Source: Akkermansia sp. (lineage in GTDB: Bacteria > Verrucomicrobiota > Verrucomicrobiia > Verrucomicrobiales > Akkermansiaceae). From it: 8,811 nucleotides of DNA. The stretch covers positions 1 through 8,811 of the forward strand of contig JAGBZE010000170.1 of assembly GCA_017628435.1 (NCBI GenBank), given 5' to 3'. Position numbers and translations under genes: made by a program. Position 1 is the first letter of the stretch. Each line of letters starts with the position of its first letter. The notes under the pieces were generated by a model. That model worked only from the letters and a program-made list of their open reading frames with translations, made no database searches and had not been told where the DNA came from. Shown here one piece after another: positions 1-6,278 of the stretch.

Positions 1-3
1 ACT

Positions 4-93
4 GGAGCCCATGAAATGGGTGACAGAAGCCTCGGTTCTCAATTGTTGCAACCCCTTCTGTCACCCGCTCTCGCGGGCTCCGCCTTTATTTTA
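4..93 (+). repeat. Long nested inverted repeat, possible terminator or structured RNA
   Basis: Three nested arm pairs are visible. The outer arms are GGAGCCC at 4-10 and GGGCTCC at 75-81 (7 of 7). The middle arms are GGGTGACAGAAG at 18-29 and CTTCTGTCACCC at 55-66 (12 of 12). The inner arms are GGTT at 34-37 and AACC at 50-53. Unpaired stretches 11-17 and 67-74 would form an internal loop. A T-rich run (TTTATTTTA, 85-93) follows on the plus strand, so it could end transcription of a plus-strand gene lying left of the window. It is much longer than a usual intrinsic terminator, so a repeat element or the end of a small RNA is also possible. Confidence 0.6.
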
Positions 94-99
94 CAATTA

Positions 100-161
100 G
101 CAGGGGGTGCGCAATCGCTGGCGGGCTTGCGCCCTCCCGGGACGCGATTGCTGCCCCCTGC
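100..161. repeat. Second long nested inverted repeat
   Basis: The outer arms GCAGGGGG (100-107) and CCCCCTGC (154-161) pair 8 of 8. The middle arms GCAATCGC (111-118) and GCGATTGC (144-151) pair 8 of 8, separated from the outer arms by a 3/2-base internal loop. Inside, GGGC (123-126) and GCCC (131-134) close a 4-base loop. The plan of two stacked stems around an apical region of about 25 bases matches that of the repeat at 4-81, although the sequences differ. No T-run follows on either strand, so a terminator role is unlikely. Function unknown. Confidence 0.6.
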
Positions 162-171
162 CTGACATCTC

Positions 172-192
172 AGCACCCACTCTGTGGGCGCT
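172..192. repeat. Short hairpin
   Basis: The arms AGC-A-CCCAC (172-180) and GTGGG-C-GCT (184-192) pair with a single A-C mismatch around a 3-base loop. It is the third hairpin in succession and has no T-run on either side. It is followed within 10 bases by the tandem TTCGC repeat at 201-210. Confidence 0.45.
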
Positions 193-307
193 CAATTCCG
201 TTCGCTTCGCTCACCTGGGCAACGTATACAAATGCATGCATAATTCTGCAAATAACCCAGCAAATCTGAAACAGACCCACATCGGGGCTACGGTGAAAAC
301 CGTTGAA

Positions 308-1279
308 TCAGTTTGCCAGGTGCCGGAGTTTATCAAGCATGGCGCCGTATCGTCTCAGCGCCTTGGGAAAGGGAAGCAACGCCCGGAAACTGACATTCAG
401 TATGGCGGCCAGGGGGCGTGGCATGCGGGAGAGAGAGATAAGGGGATAAGGAATGCAGCGGGCCCAGGGGCTTTGCTGCCAGAAGCAGAAGAAGGCTTTC
501 TCCAGTTCATTGCGGGGGCCGGTGAGGATGTTGGGCTTGGTTGCGGCAAAGTGAACAATGGCGGGGCTTGTATATGCCGCGCGGGCGCACTCTGCCTCAT
601 CTTCCAGCTGTTCGGAAAAGAGGGGGATGACGTTGTATTCCAGCGGTAGCGGGGTAATCTGCCCATGCAGAGTGGCATTGAGGGCATCCTGATCCAGCCA
701 GATGAGTTTTTCCGTGGGGGTGCGGCGCACGGTTTCGATGATGCGGGCTGTGGTGCCATCTCGCCGCATGGCTGCCAGATCCATGACGAGGAGTGAGGCG
801 TAAAAATACGGGGTGCCATCATCCGGCAGGTTGAAGCGGGCGGGAAAGCTGCGGAGGTGTTGGCCGTATTCCTCGCGGTAATGGCCGAGGACGACCCAGG
901 GTACCGCAGCAATGCAGTTGCCTTGTAAATCCTGGTTGTAGAGGCTGGAGAGATCCTGCAGAACCATGGTGTCACAGTCCAGAAAAATGACACGTGTTAT
1001 TTCATGCGGGAGTAGGGCGGGGAGGAGAAACCGGTGGTAGGTGGCAGAGGGGAACCGCTCCGTGGTAGGCAAATCGCGCATTTTTCCTGCCACATCATAC
1101 CAGGTGATGTTGGAGAACTGCCCACGCTGGAAGAGCTTGCGGTTCACCCCGCTGTCCAGTATATGAAAATGGTAGTGCGTACCTGCTGCTGCAGATTGCA
1201 TGATTGAACGCAGGCATAGCCCCAGCGGCACAGTGAAAGCGGCATCGGCGCTCAGGGCAATATGGATGGTCTGCTGCAT
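308..1279 (-). CDS. Glycosyltransferase family 8 protein
   Basis: Predicted retaining glycosyltransferase of 323 residues, the usual size for the LgtC/general-stress-protein-A type of GT8, which moves a hexose from a nucleotide sugar to a glycan or lipopolysaccharide acceptor. The N-terminus (IHIALSADAAF, about residues 5-15) is the typical first strand of the GT-A fold. The metal-binding DxD is at D101-D103 in IFLDCDTMVL. D196-Q197-D198 matches the conserved DQD. HFAATKP at 243-249 matches the C-terminal H-x2-G-x2-KP motif, with Ala in place of Gly. YFYASLL (158-164) stands where the family normally has YFNAG, so a usually conserved Asn is Tyr. The C-terminal tail is basic and hydrophobic (about 277-320), as in enzymes that sit on the inner membrane. 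The gene starts 14 bases after lnt with no visible ribosome-binding site, so it is probably the last gene of that operon. Donor and acceptor cannot be read from sequence. Confidence 0.88.
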   Translation of the reverse strand: MQQTIHIALSADAAFTVPLGLCLRSIMQSAAAGTHYHFHILDSGVNRKLFQRGQFSNITWYDVAGKMRDLPTTERFPSATYHRFLLPALLPHEITRVIFLDCDTMVLQDLSSLYNQDLQGNCIAAVPWVVLGHYREEYGQHLRSFPARFNLPDDGTPYFYASLLVMDLAAMRRDGTTARIIETVRRTPTEKLIWLDQDALNATLHGQITPLPLEYNVIPLFSEQLEDEAECARAAYTSPAIVHFAATKPNILTGPRNELEKAFFCFWQQSPWARCIPYPLISLSRMPRPLAAILNVSFRALLPFPKALRRYGAMLDKLRHLAN

Positions 1280-1293
1280 GGCGTTGACTCGGC

Positions 1294-3174
1294 TTAGTTG
1301 CGGCGGAAGGCGGCGGGCAGTGCCGTGGCCAGCACAAGGATGGCGCAGAGCACCACGGCCCAGTCGCCCAGCAGAGCGTAGAGGGTGTACCCGGCATTCT
1401 TGTCTACCGGGAGCACAGCATAGCTGTGGCCAGGGAGGTGGGGAGAACCATCGGCTTTTTGCAGAACGTCCATGAATGCACCGTTGGGGGCAATGGCGCA
1501 GGTGTAGCCCATGTTGGCGGCTCGCACCATGGGGCGTCGCAGTTCAATGCAGCGGAATGCTGCATTTCTTGCTTGCTGTTCGCCGCAGCAGGAGTCTCGG
1601 AACCAGCCATCATTGGAGATGTTGACAATGACCTGCGGCCCCTTGCGCACATATTTGGTGAGGAGCCGGCCTACAGTATCCTCGTAGCAGATGGCAGGGA
1701 TGACTCCGATGGTCTCCTGCGTGCCGGGCATGGGGACTGCGATGGGTTCATCGCCCGTGCCGGGGTGAATGCCATCGCCTACCTGGGTGCCGGTCATTTC
1801 CGTGTAGAGTTTGCTGAGCCATTCCAGGTGCTCTACAAAGGGGAGGTACTCGCCAAAGGGCATAAGGTGCTGCTTTGATGCTGTGGTGATGGAATCGAAA
1901 TCACCTGGAATGATGGCCATGGAATTATACATGCCGCGGGGGCGGCGGTTGCCGGTGGTGGCATCGGTTTCCCAACGGTACTGGTCCACGCCGGTGAAGA
2001 GCACGAAATCCCGGCCACCCATTTCGCGGACCTTGCTGCGCACCAGGGGCAGGCCGGATTCGCCGAAGAAAATCTGCGTGGTGTTAGCGTCTTCCCTGAT
2101 GAGTTTGTTTGTGCTGGTATCGAGGTGAATGGGGCAGCCCATGGCACTTTCCGGCCACACTACCCAGACCGGCAGCTGCTGGGTGATGGCCAGCTCCGGG
2201 TTCTCCATGGCCTGGCGGATGGTGGCCTGTTGTACCTCGCCGAAGGCCTGGTAGGTGGTGCGCAGGAATTCTCCGTAGAGTCTGGGCTGCATGGGGCCGT
2301 CCTCGATGCGCTCCACCTGGTCCAGGTTGAGCTGTACGCCCATGACTGGCAGCTGCAGCACGTTTTCCTGCTTCAGCATGACCAACGGAGAGTATTTCTT
2401 GGAAAGAGCCAACCCGCCGGCGAACATGAGAAAGAGAATGACGATGAGCCCAAGGAAGTCCCATGGGCGGTTTCCGCGGCCGGTGGCGCGGTATTGCAGC
2501 CAGGTGCGGCGCGTAGCGCACCAGAGGATGACTGCGGCTGACGCGGGAAGGAAGGAGAGGGCGGCGGTGCCGGTGAACTCTGCCCACTGCACCAGGGAGA
2601 GCCCATTGTACAGCGCCATACCCATGCTGTTCCAGCTGAAGCCCAGAGTGCCGTTGGCGCGCAGCCATTCGATGCAGACCCACATGGCACCACAGCCGAT
2701 GGCACTGCGCAGTGTGCCAAGCAAATCTGCGGTGAACCACTGGCTCCAGACTTGCTTTTTCTGCTCCGGGCGGGTGAGAGCGGTGGTGTCAGGGATGCCA
2801 GCCATGCGCGGGCGCAGCAGCGTGTTGGCTACTCCGCTCCAGAGACCTACCAGACACGAATACACCGCCATGAGCGGCAGAAAGGCTATGCCCAGAAACA
2901 CAGGCAGCGGAATACGGAATACGTAGCCCACATTGTGAATCCACCAGAAGCTCACGCAGTACCAGCCCATGCCGTACAGCCAGCCGTAGCCAAAGCCGCG
3001 CCAAAACCCTGCTCGCCCATTCCAGAGAACGCAGAGCAACGGCAGCAGCCCCACCCACACCAGGTTGCCCCAGTCATACGGCGGGAAGGCTAGTGCCATG
3101 AATGCACCACCCAGCAGACTGATCAGCATGCGGAAAAGTCTGCCCTTCCGGCTTGTCGTGGCTTCAGAGGTCAT
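1294..3174 (-). CDS. lnt: Apolipoprotein N-acyltransferase
   Basis: Inner-membrane enzyme of the last step of lipoprotein maturation: it moves an acyl chain from a phospholipid to the free amino group of the lipidated cysteine. At 626 residues it is longer than the roughly 510 of E. coli Lnt. The extra length lies partly in linkers near residues 122-148 and in the nitrilase domain. Hydrophobic segments occupy about 14-260, including the family-typical GFSWNSMGMALY (178-189), and one more lies near 596-620. The nitrilase-like domain (about 275-590) keeps the triad: E342 in VVWPESA, K434 in SKQHLMPFGEYLPF and C496 in AICYED. It also keeps E442 and NISNDGWF (518-525). The start overlaps the end of the upstream gene by 11 bases in another frame, suggesting translational coupling. 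All catalytic residues are present, so it should be active. Confidence 0.96.
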   Translation of the reverse strand: MTSEATTSRKGRLFRMLISLLGGAFMALAFPPYDWGNLVWVGLLPLLCVLWNGRAGFWRGFGYGWLYGMGWYCVSFWWIHNVGYVFRIPLPVFLGIAFLPLMAVYSCLVGLWSGVANTLLRPRMAGIPDTTALTRPEQKKQVWSQWFTADLLGTLRSAIGCGAMWVCIEWLRANGTLGFSWNSMGMALYNGLSLVQWAEFTGTAALSFLPASAAVILWCATRRTWLQYRATGRGNRPWDFLGLIVILFLMFAGGLALSKKYSPLVMLKQENVLQLPVMGVQLNLDQVERIEDGPMQPRLYGEFLRTTYQAFGEVQQATIRQAMENPELAITQQLPVWVVWPESAMGCPIHLDTSTNKLIREDANTTQIFFGESGLPLVRSKVREMGGRDFVLFTGVDQYRWETDATTGNRRPRGMYNSMAIIPGDFDSITTASKQHLMPFGEYLPFVEHLEWLSKLYTEMTGTQVGDGIHPGTGDEPIAVPMPGTQETIGVIPAICYEDTVGRLLTKYVRKGPQVIVNISNDGWFRDSCCGEQQARNAAFRCIELRRPMVRAANMGYTCAIAPNGAFMDVLQKADGSPHLPGHSYAVLPVDKNAGYTLYALLGDWAVVLCAILVLATALPAAFRRN

Positions 3175-3745
3175 TGGGAATGATGCTGAGGTAACCCATG
3201 GGCTGTAAATCGCCGGCCTGCGGGCGGCACTCTACATAAACTCGCCACAGCGGGGCATCCTGGTTGAACTGGTGCAGGGTGTACTCGTCCTGGGAGAGGA
3301 AGCCGTCCTCCAGGCGTACGGTGGCTTCTGTCTCGGTCACGTGCATACTGTTGCTTTCACGGGGCAGGAATTTGCCGTCCTTGTATGGAATGTTGATGCG
3401 GTCGCCCATCTGCACGCCCTGTCCGTTCTGGAAACGCACGGTGACCATGCCACTGCCTTCTGCCTCATCCAGCTCCAAATGGCAGACGGGGAAACAAAAG
3501 GCACGAAGCTCCATGCGCGAATCGCCTGCAGAGGCTTTCCAGTATGCTTCTGCATGGTCGATGCAGACCCCAGCCGCTTCCCAGGAAAGCGGTTTGAATT
3601 CATTGCGCCACTCAGCGTGGGGGAGCTTGTGCATAGTGCACCAGAAGGAAATGACGCCAATCGCAAGGATGAGCAGGGCAATACCTCCCCATACCTTATT
3701 CTTCCCTCCTGTTTTTTGTGGTTTTTCCGTTTCGTGGTCGTGCAT
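3164..3745 (-). CDS. Membrane-anchored protein of unknown function
   Basis: I do not recognise a family. From the chosen ATG the protein has 193 residues: a charged N-terminus (MHDHETEKPQ), one hydrophobic segment (about residues 17-35), then about 155 residues that look soluble and strand-rich. The topology is most likely N-in with the rest in the periplasm. Two cysteines close together (FCFPVC) might form a disulfide there. An upstream in-frame ATG at 3796 would add 17 residues, but that stretch overlaps the promoter-like bases, and the shorter form gives a cleaner membrane-anchor start. The gene leads the lnt-glycosyltransferase operon and its last codons overlap the lnt start. Context suggests an envelope role, perhaps linked to lipoprotein maturation, but this is inference only. 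Confidence 0.75.
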   Translation of the reverse strand: MHDHETEKPQKTGGKNKVWGGIALLILAIGVISFWCTMHKLPHAEWRNEFKPLSWEAAGVCIDHAEAYWKASAGDSRMELRAFCFPVCHLELDEAEGSGMVTVRFQNGQGVQMGDRINIPYKDGKFLPRESNSMHVTETEATVRLEDGFLSQDEYTLHQFNQDAPLWRVYVECRPQAGDLQPMGYLSIIPNDL

Positions 3746-3751
3746 GACCTT

Positions 3752-3780
3752 ATTTTGTACCGAAAAATGCGATGTTGCAA
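3752..3780 (-). promoter_or_regulatory. Candidate promoter of the lnt operon
   Basis: Read on the minus strand, TTGCAA (3775-3780), a 17-base spacer and CAAAAT (3752-3757) end 6 bases before the ATG at 3745. If used, transcription would begin at or next to the start codon and give a leaderless mRNA. The -10 matches the sigma-70 consensus at only 4 of 6. An alternative further up is TTGTAC (3828-3833), 18 bases, TATTTT (3804-3809), which would leave a leader of roughly 50 bases. I cannot choose between them from sequence alone. Confidence 0.4.
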
Positions 3781-3819
3781 TAAAAAAGGGTTGCATTCCG
3801 GGAAAAATAGGTCATAAAT

Positions 3820-3835
3820 GGTTGTGGGTACAACC
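3820..3835. promoter_or_regulatory. Perfect dyad between divergent genes, candidate operator
   Basis: GGTTGT at 3820-3825 and ACAACC at 3830-3835 are perfect inverted repeats around a 4-base centre, GGGT. The dyad lies between the divergently transcribed lnt operon and the ferredoxin gene. It covers the -35/spacer zone of the likely ferredoxin promoter and overlaps the distal TTGTAC hexamer of the opposite strand. A dimeric repressor bound here could affect both directions. The regulator is unknown and the arms are short, so chance is not excluded. Confidence 0.4.
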
Positions 3836-3840
3836 CCCCA

Positions 3841-3846
3841 TATACA
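3841..3846 (+). promoter_or_regulatory. Candidate -10 element of the ferredoxin gene
   Basis: TATACA (4 of 6 to TATAAT) ends 5 bases before the ferredoxin ATG and no Shine-Dalgarno sequence lies in between, which points to a leaderless transcript. No good -35 hexamer is found 16-18 bases upstream; the dyad at 3820-3835 lies there instead, so the promoter may need an activator or be weak. A second possibility is TTGCAT (3791-3796) with CATAAA (3813-3818), spaced 16, which would give a leader of about 25-30 bases. Confidence 0.35.
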
Positions 3847-3851
3847 CGACA

Positions 3852-4085
3852 ATGGCCGATATCGACGATAAGACTGAGAAGAATGTTCCCGGCAAGTTCT
3901 ATGTTGACTGCAACTGCATTGACTGCGATCTGTGCCGCGAGACCGCCGCTGATTTCTTTGCCCGCGATGATGACGAGGGTCTTTCCTACGTATGCAAGCA
4001 GCCCGTGACCGATGAGGAGATTGCTCTCTGCACTGAGGCCATGGAAGGTTGCCCCGTGCAGGCCATCGGCGATGACGGTGAGTAA
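3852..4085 (+). CDS. Small 4Fe-4S ferredoxin
   Basis: Soluble electron carrier of 77 residues, very acidic, as ferredoxins usually are. Cluster ligands are read as C22, C25 and C28 in CIDCDLC plus C67 in the CP of GCPVQAIG, which gives one [4Fe-4S] cluster. Three more cysteines occur: C20 just before the motif, C48 and C60. By position C48 or C60 could match the cysteine that forms a disulfide, or binds a second cluster, in other ferredoxins of this size. The second CxxCxxC motif of the 2[4Fe-4S] type is missing, so one cluster is the safer reading. The gene stands alone, divergent from the lnt operon and followed by a strong terminator, so its redox partners cannot be inferred. The only in-frame ATG that fits the family start is used; an upstream extension would read through the promoter region. 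Confidence 0.9.
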   Translation: MADIDDKTEKNVPGKFYVDCNCIDCDLCRETAADFFARDDDEGLSYVCKQPVTDEEIALCTEAMEGCPVQAIGDDGE

Positions 4086-4112
4086 AGCTCCACAGCTTTC
4101 AAACATTCATTG

Positions 4113-4146
4113 GGGCAGTCCGGCCTGGCCGGGCTGCCCGCTTTTT
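4113..4146 (+). terminator. Intrinsic terminator after the ferredoxin gene
   Basis: A 12-base-pair stem (4113-4124 with 4128-4139) contains one T-G pair, which would be a U-G wobble in plus-strand RNA. It closes a 3-base loop and is followed by CTTTTT (4141-4146). It lies 28 bases after the ferredoxin stop. The T-run ends only 7 bases before the next start codon, which is unusually tight. Confidence 0.85.
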
Positions 4147-4153
4147 CCCCCGC

Positions 4154-4645
4154 ATGGCTGCGCGTAAAAAGAAAGAGACGGATACGCCCACGCCGGTTCC
4201 CCTGCCGGTGGCGAAGCCGCGGCGGCGTTTTTACATGCAGAAAATGCCGGATGGTGTGGGGGAGCGTGCTGTGCGGGTGCGAAGTGCGCGCAAGGGGGCT
4301 CGGGACCAGGCTATGTCTGATTTTTTCTGCTGCGGCACAGAGCCAGTCTCTGATCGCAACCAACGCAGCATGGAATCTCTGCTGGGTGAATTGCTCAGCG
4401 AACTTCAACTGGAGGAGGACAGCATGGGGCCGGAGCTCCTTGCAGAGGCCTGGAGGGATGCAGTGGGGGATGGCCTGGCTGCGGTCTCCTCGCTCCAGAG
4501 CGTGGTGCGAGGCACAGCCCGTATTGCTGTGAATCACCCCACTGTGCGTTATGAGATTACGCGCCTTAAACCGCAGATTATGAAAGCGTTGAATCGTGCT
4601 TTTGGCGCTGGTGGCGTGAAGCGGATTGTGATTGCTTCAGCCTGA
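4154..4645 (+). CDS. DUF721 (DciA-like) protein, probable helicase-loading factor
   Basis: 163 residues. The C-terminal half (about 74-160) fits the DUF721 family: AWRDAVGDGLAAVS (99-112) carries the conserved W and VG, and it is followed by RIAVNHPTVRYEITRLKPQI (123-142) and a final VKRIVI strand. DUF721 includes DciA, which loads the replicative helicase DnaB in bacteria that lack DnaC/DnaI. The N-terminal part (1-70) is basic and proline-rich, probably flexible, with an odd FFCC at 57-60. The first ATG is chosen because it gives a lysine/arginine-rich start; M28 is a possible alternative. No ribosome-binding site is visible, since the bases before the ATG belong to a terminator hairpin and T-run. 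Expression probably depends on read-through from the ferredoxin gene or on a promoter I cannot see. The family call is fairly sure; the DciA function is inferred from the family. Confidence 0.78.
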   Translation: MAARKKKETDTPTPVPLPVAKPRRRFYMQKMPDGVGERAVRVRSARKGARDQAMSDFFCCGTEPVSDRNQRSMESLLGELLSELQLEEDSMGPELLAEAWRDAVGDGLAAVSSLQSVVRGTARIAVNHPTVRYEITRLKPQIMKALNRAFGAGGVKRIVIASA

Positions 4646-4681
4646 CACTGTGTAGAACTCAGGTTTCTGCATTTTGACCCC

Positions 4682-4717
4682 CTCATCCCCGTCAATATCG
4701 TCATCGGGGTTGAGTTT
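4682..4717 (+). terminator. Weak terminator-like hairpin after the DciA-like gene
   Basis: CTCATCCCCG (4682-4691) and CGGGGTTGAG (4705-4714) pair at 9 of 10 positions around a 13-base loop and are followed by TTTATA. It lies 36 bases after the DciA-like stop. The loop is long and the T-run short, so termination would be modest. The stronger hairpin at 4741-4767 may help stop this transcript as well. Confidence 0.4.
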
Positions 4718-4733
4718 ATAGCGTTATCTCCAT

Positions 4734-4767
4734 AAAAAAGCCCCGGCATCGGGGGCCGATGCCGGGG
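4734..4767 (-). terminator. Strong intrinsic terminator of the symporter gene
   Basis: Perfect 12-base arms CCCCGGCATCGG (4741-4752) and CCGATGCCGGGG (4756-4767) surround a 3-base loop. On the minus strand the stem is followed by C and then six Ts (4739-4734). It starts 23 bases after the symporter stop. On the plus strand no T-run follows, so its direction is clearly minus. Confidence 0.92.
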
Positions 4768-4790
4768 ATGAAAAACGGAGCAGGGGAGGA

Positions 4791-6194
4791 TTACCAGCAC
4801 TGCAGGTCGTCTGCAATATCGGGCATTTTGTCCTTGGTGAACACGGGGTCCACAATGCCCTGCTTCTTCTGGGTGCGGTAGTCGTCCAGCAGGCGGAAGG
4901 CGTACTTACCCAGGAGCACGATGGCGATGAGGTTGCAGATGGTCATGAGCCCCATGAAGAGGTCTGCCAGGTTCCACACGGTGCTCAGGCTGGCAACGGA
5001 ACCGAAAAGCACCATGGCGGCCACGATGACGCGGTAGAGGGTGAGCACCCAGGGCTTTTTGCTGAGGTACTGCACGTTGGCCTCGCCGTAGTAATAGTTG
5101 CCCAGCACGCTGCTGTAGGCAAAGAAGAAGATGGCGATGGCCACGGCAATGTTGCCCCAGGGGCCGATTTGCTGGCAGAGGGCAGCCTGCGTCAGCTTGA
5201 TGCCGTTGGCATCGCTGCCGGTGGGGGTGCCCGCCACCAGAATGATAAAGGCCGTGCAGGAGCAGATGATGAGCGTATCGCTGAATACGCTGATGGCCTG
5301 CACCTTACCCTGCTTCACCGGGTGGGAGACATCGGCTGTGGCGGCCACGTTGGGGGCGGAACCCATGCCGGCCTCGTTGCTGTACAGACCGCGGCGGATA
5401 CCCTGCTGAATGGCAGCACCCAGGCCGCCGGCAAGTCCCTGTTCCCAGCCGAAGGCGTGGGTGATGATGAGGGAGAACACATGCGGGATTTCCGAGATGT
5501 TTATGGCGATGACCACGAGAGCCAGGGCAATGTAGCCCAGAGCCATGAAGGGAACGATGATGCTGCTCACCCGGGCTATGCTCTGGATGCCACCGAAAAT
5601 AATAGCGAGAGTGAGCACCGTGAGTACCGTACCCATGTAGGAGGGGGGAATGGAGAAGGCTTCTTCAAAGGCCTGGCAGATGGTGTTGCTCTGCACGGAG
5701 TTGAATGCGAAACCAAAGGTGAAGATGAGGAGCACGGAGAAGATGGCTCCCATCCACGGCTTCTTGAGGCCGATGCTCATGTAGTAGGCCGGGCCGCCGA
5801 TGAAGGAGCTTTCGCCCTTAATCTTGTACAGCTGGGCCAGGGTGGATTCCACAAAGGCGCTGCTGGCGCCCAGGAAGGCAATCAGCCACATCCAGAACAC
5901 AGCACCAGGCCCACCCAGGGTGATAGCCACCGCTACACCGGCCAGGTTACCAGTACCCACGCGGCTGGCAATGGAAATAGCAAATGCCTGGAAGGAAGAA
6001 ATGCGCTCCACTCCCTCTTCTCGCTCCTCATGTGTGCAGTTGCGGAACATGATGGGCAGGTCTCGCAGCATGGTCACCTGCACAAACTTGCAGCGAATGG
6101 TGAACCAGATGGCGCAGCAAATCAGCATGGCCACCAGCACATAGGTCCACAGTATGCCATTTGCCCAGTCTATAAATTGTGTTAACAAATCCAT
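4791..6194 (-). CDS. AGCS-family sodium:amino-acid (alanine/glycine) symporter
   Basis: Inner-membrane transporter of 467 residues, normal for the family, that uses the sodium (or proton) gradient to take up alanine, glycine or related amino acids. Family signatures are plain: SFQAFAISIASRVGTGNLAG (67-86), the GGPGAVFWMW stretch (94-103), FIGGPAYYM (131-139), GLYSNEAGMGSAPNVAATA (269-287) and NYYYGE (366-371). Around ten or eleven hydrophobic segments run from about residue 15 to 430, and the tail is hydrophilic and cytoplasmic. It is a single-gene unit with its own promoter and terminator. The start codon matches the family N-terminus, and no Shine-Dalgarno site is seen in the short leader. 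The exact substrate cannot be fixed from sequence. Confidence 0.95.
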   Translation of the reverse strand: MDLLTQFIDWANGILWTYVLVAMLICCAIWFTIRCKFVQVTMLRDLPIMFRNCTHEEREEGVERISSFQAFAISIASRVGTGNLAGVAVAITLGGPGAVFWMWLIAFLGASSAFVESTLAQLYKIKGESSFIGGPAYYMSIGLKKPWMGAIFSVLLIFTFGFAFNSVQSNTICQAFEEAFSIPPSYMGTVLTVLTLAIIFGGIQSIARVSSIIVPFMALGYIALALVVIAINISEIPHVFSLIITHAFGWEQGLAGGLGAAIQQGIRRGLYSNEAGMGSAPNVAATADVSHPVKQGKVQAISVFSDTLIICSCTAFIILVAGTPTGSDANGIKLTQAALCQQIGPWGNIAVAIAIFFFAYSSVLGNYYYGEANVQYLSKKPWVLTLYRVIVAAMVLFGSVASLSTVWNLADLFMGLMTICNLIAIVLLGKYAFRLLDDYRTQKKQGIVDPVFTKDKMPDIADDLQCW

Positions 6195-6219
6195 GATTGA
6201 AGATGAGTAAGTCCCGGAA

Positions 6220-6247
6220 ACTATACCAGCTTATTTTCAGAAAGCAA
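6220..6247 (-). promoter_or_regulatory. Promoter of the symporter gene
   Basis: On the minus strand TTGCTT (6242-6247), a 16-base spacer and TATAGT (6220-6225) give a good sigma-70-like promoter. The start point should lie near 6213, leaving a leader of about 20 bases without a clear ribosome-binding site. It is back to back with the sua5 promoter, 31 bases away. Confidence 0.6.
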
Positions 6248-6278
6248 GCTAATAATACCGCAGCCGGTTGCATTATGA

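Larger units (their letters stand above)
1..307. other. Gene-free, hairpin-rich intergenic region
   Basis: No believable coding region lies here. The only open frame entering it, on the plus strand from 107, runs on antisense through the glycosyltransferase gene and looks like a shadow. The region holds three inverted repeats in a row (4-81, 100-161, 172-192). After them come a tandem TTCGCTTCGC at 201-210, a direct repeat CGCTCA at 189-194 and 208-213, and a palindromic ATGCATGCAT at 232-241. It lies downstream of the minus-strand glycosyltransferase operon. On the minus strand none of the hairpins is followed by a T-run, so no classical terminator for that operon is visible. The density of structure suggests palindromic repeat elements or a structured RNA. 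Confidence 0.6.

Noticed and set aside
4..161. Integron attC site, RNase P RNA, tmRNA or SRP RNA
   Set aside because: The hairpins lack the RYYYAAC/GTTRRRY end boxes of attC sites, and I could not find the conserved core sequences of the named RNAs.
232..241. Palindrome ATGCATGCAT as an operator
   Set aside because: It is a simple self-complementary run with no promoter or nearby start codon to regulate; chance is enough.
107..649. Open frame on the plus strand entering the glycosyltransferase region
   Set aside because: More than half is antisense to the well-supported GT8 gene, the rest covers hairpins, and no domain is recognisable.
3746..3796. Longer start for the unknown membrane protein (ATG at 3796)
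   Set aside because: The additional 17 residues would span the best promoter candidate and separate the charged N-terminus from a normal anchor position; the ATG at 3745 is preferred, though not proven.
5169..6185. 338-codon plus-strand open frame
   Set aside because: It lies fully antisense to the symporter, whose motifs are clear; the protein is rich in H, G and A with no recognisable domain, typical of a shadow frame in GC-rich genes.
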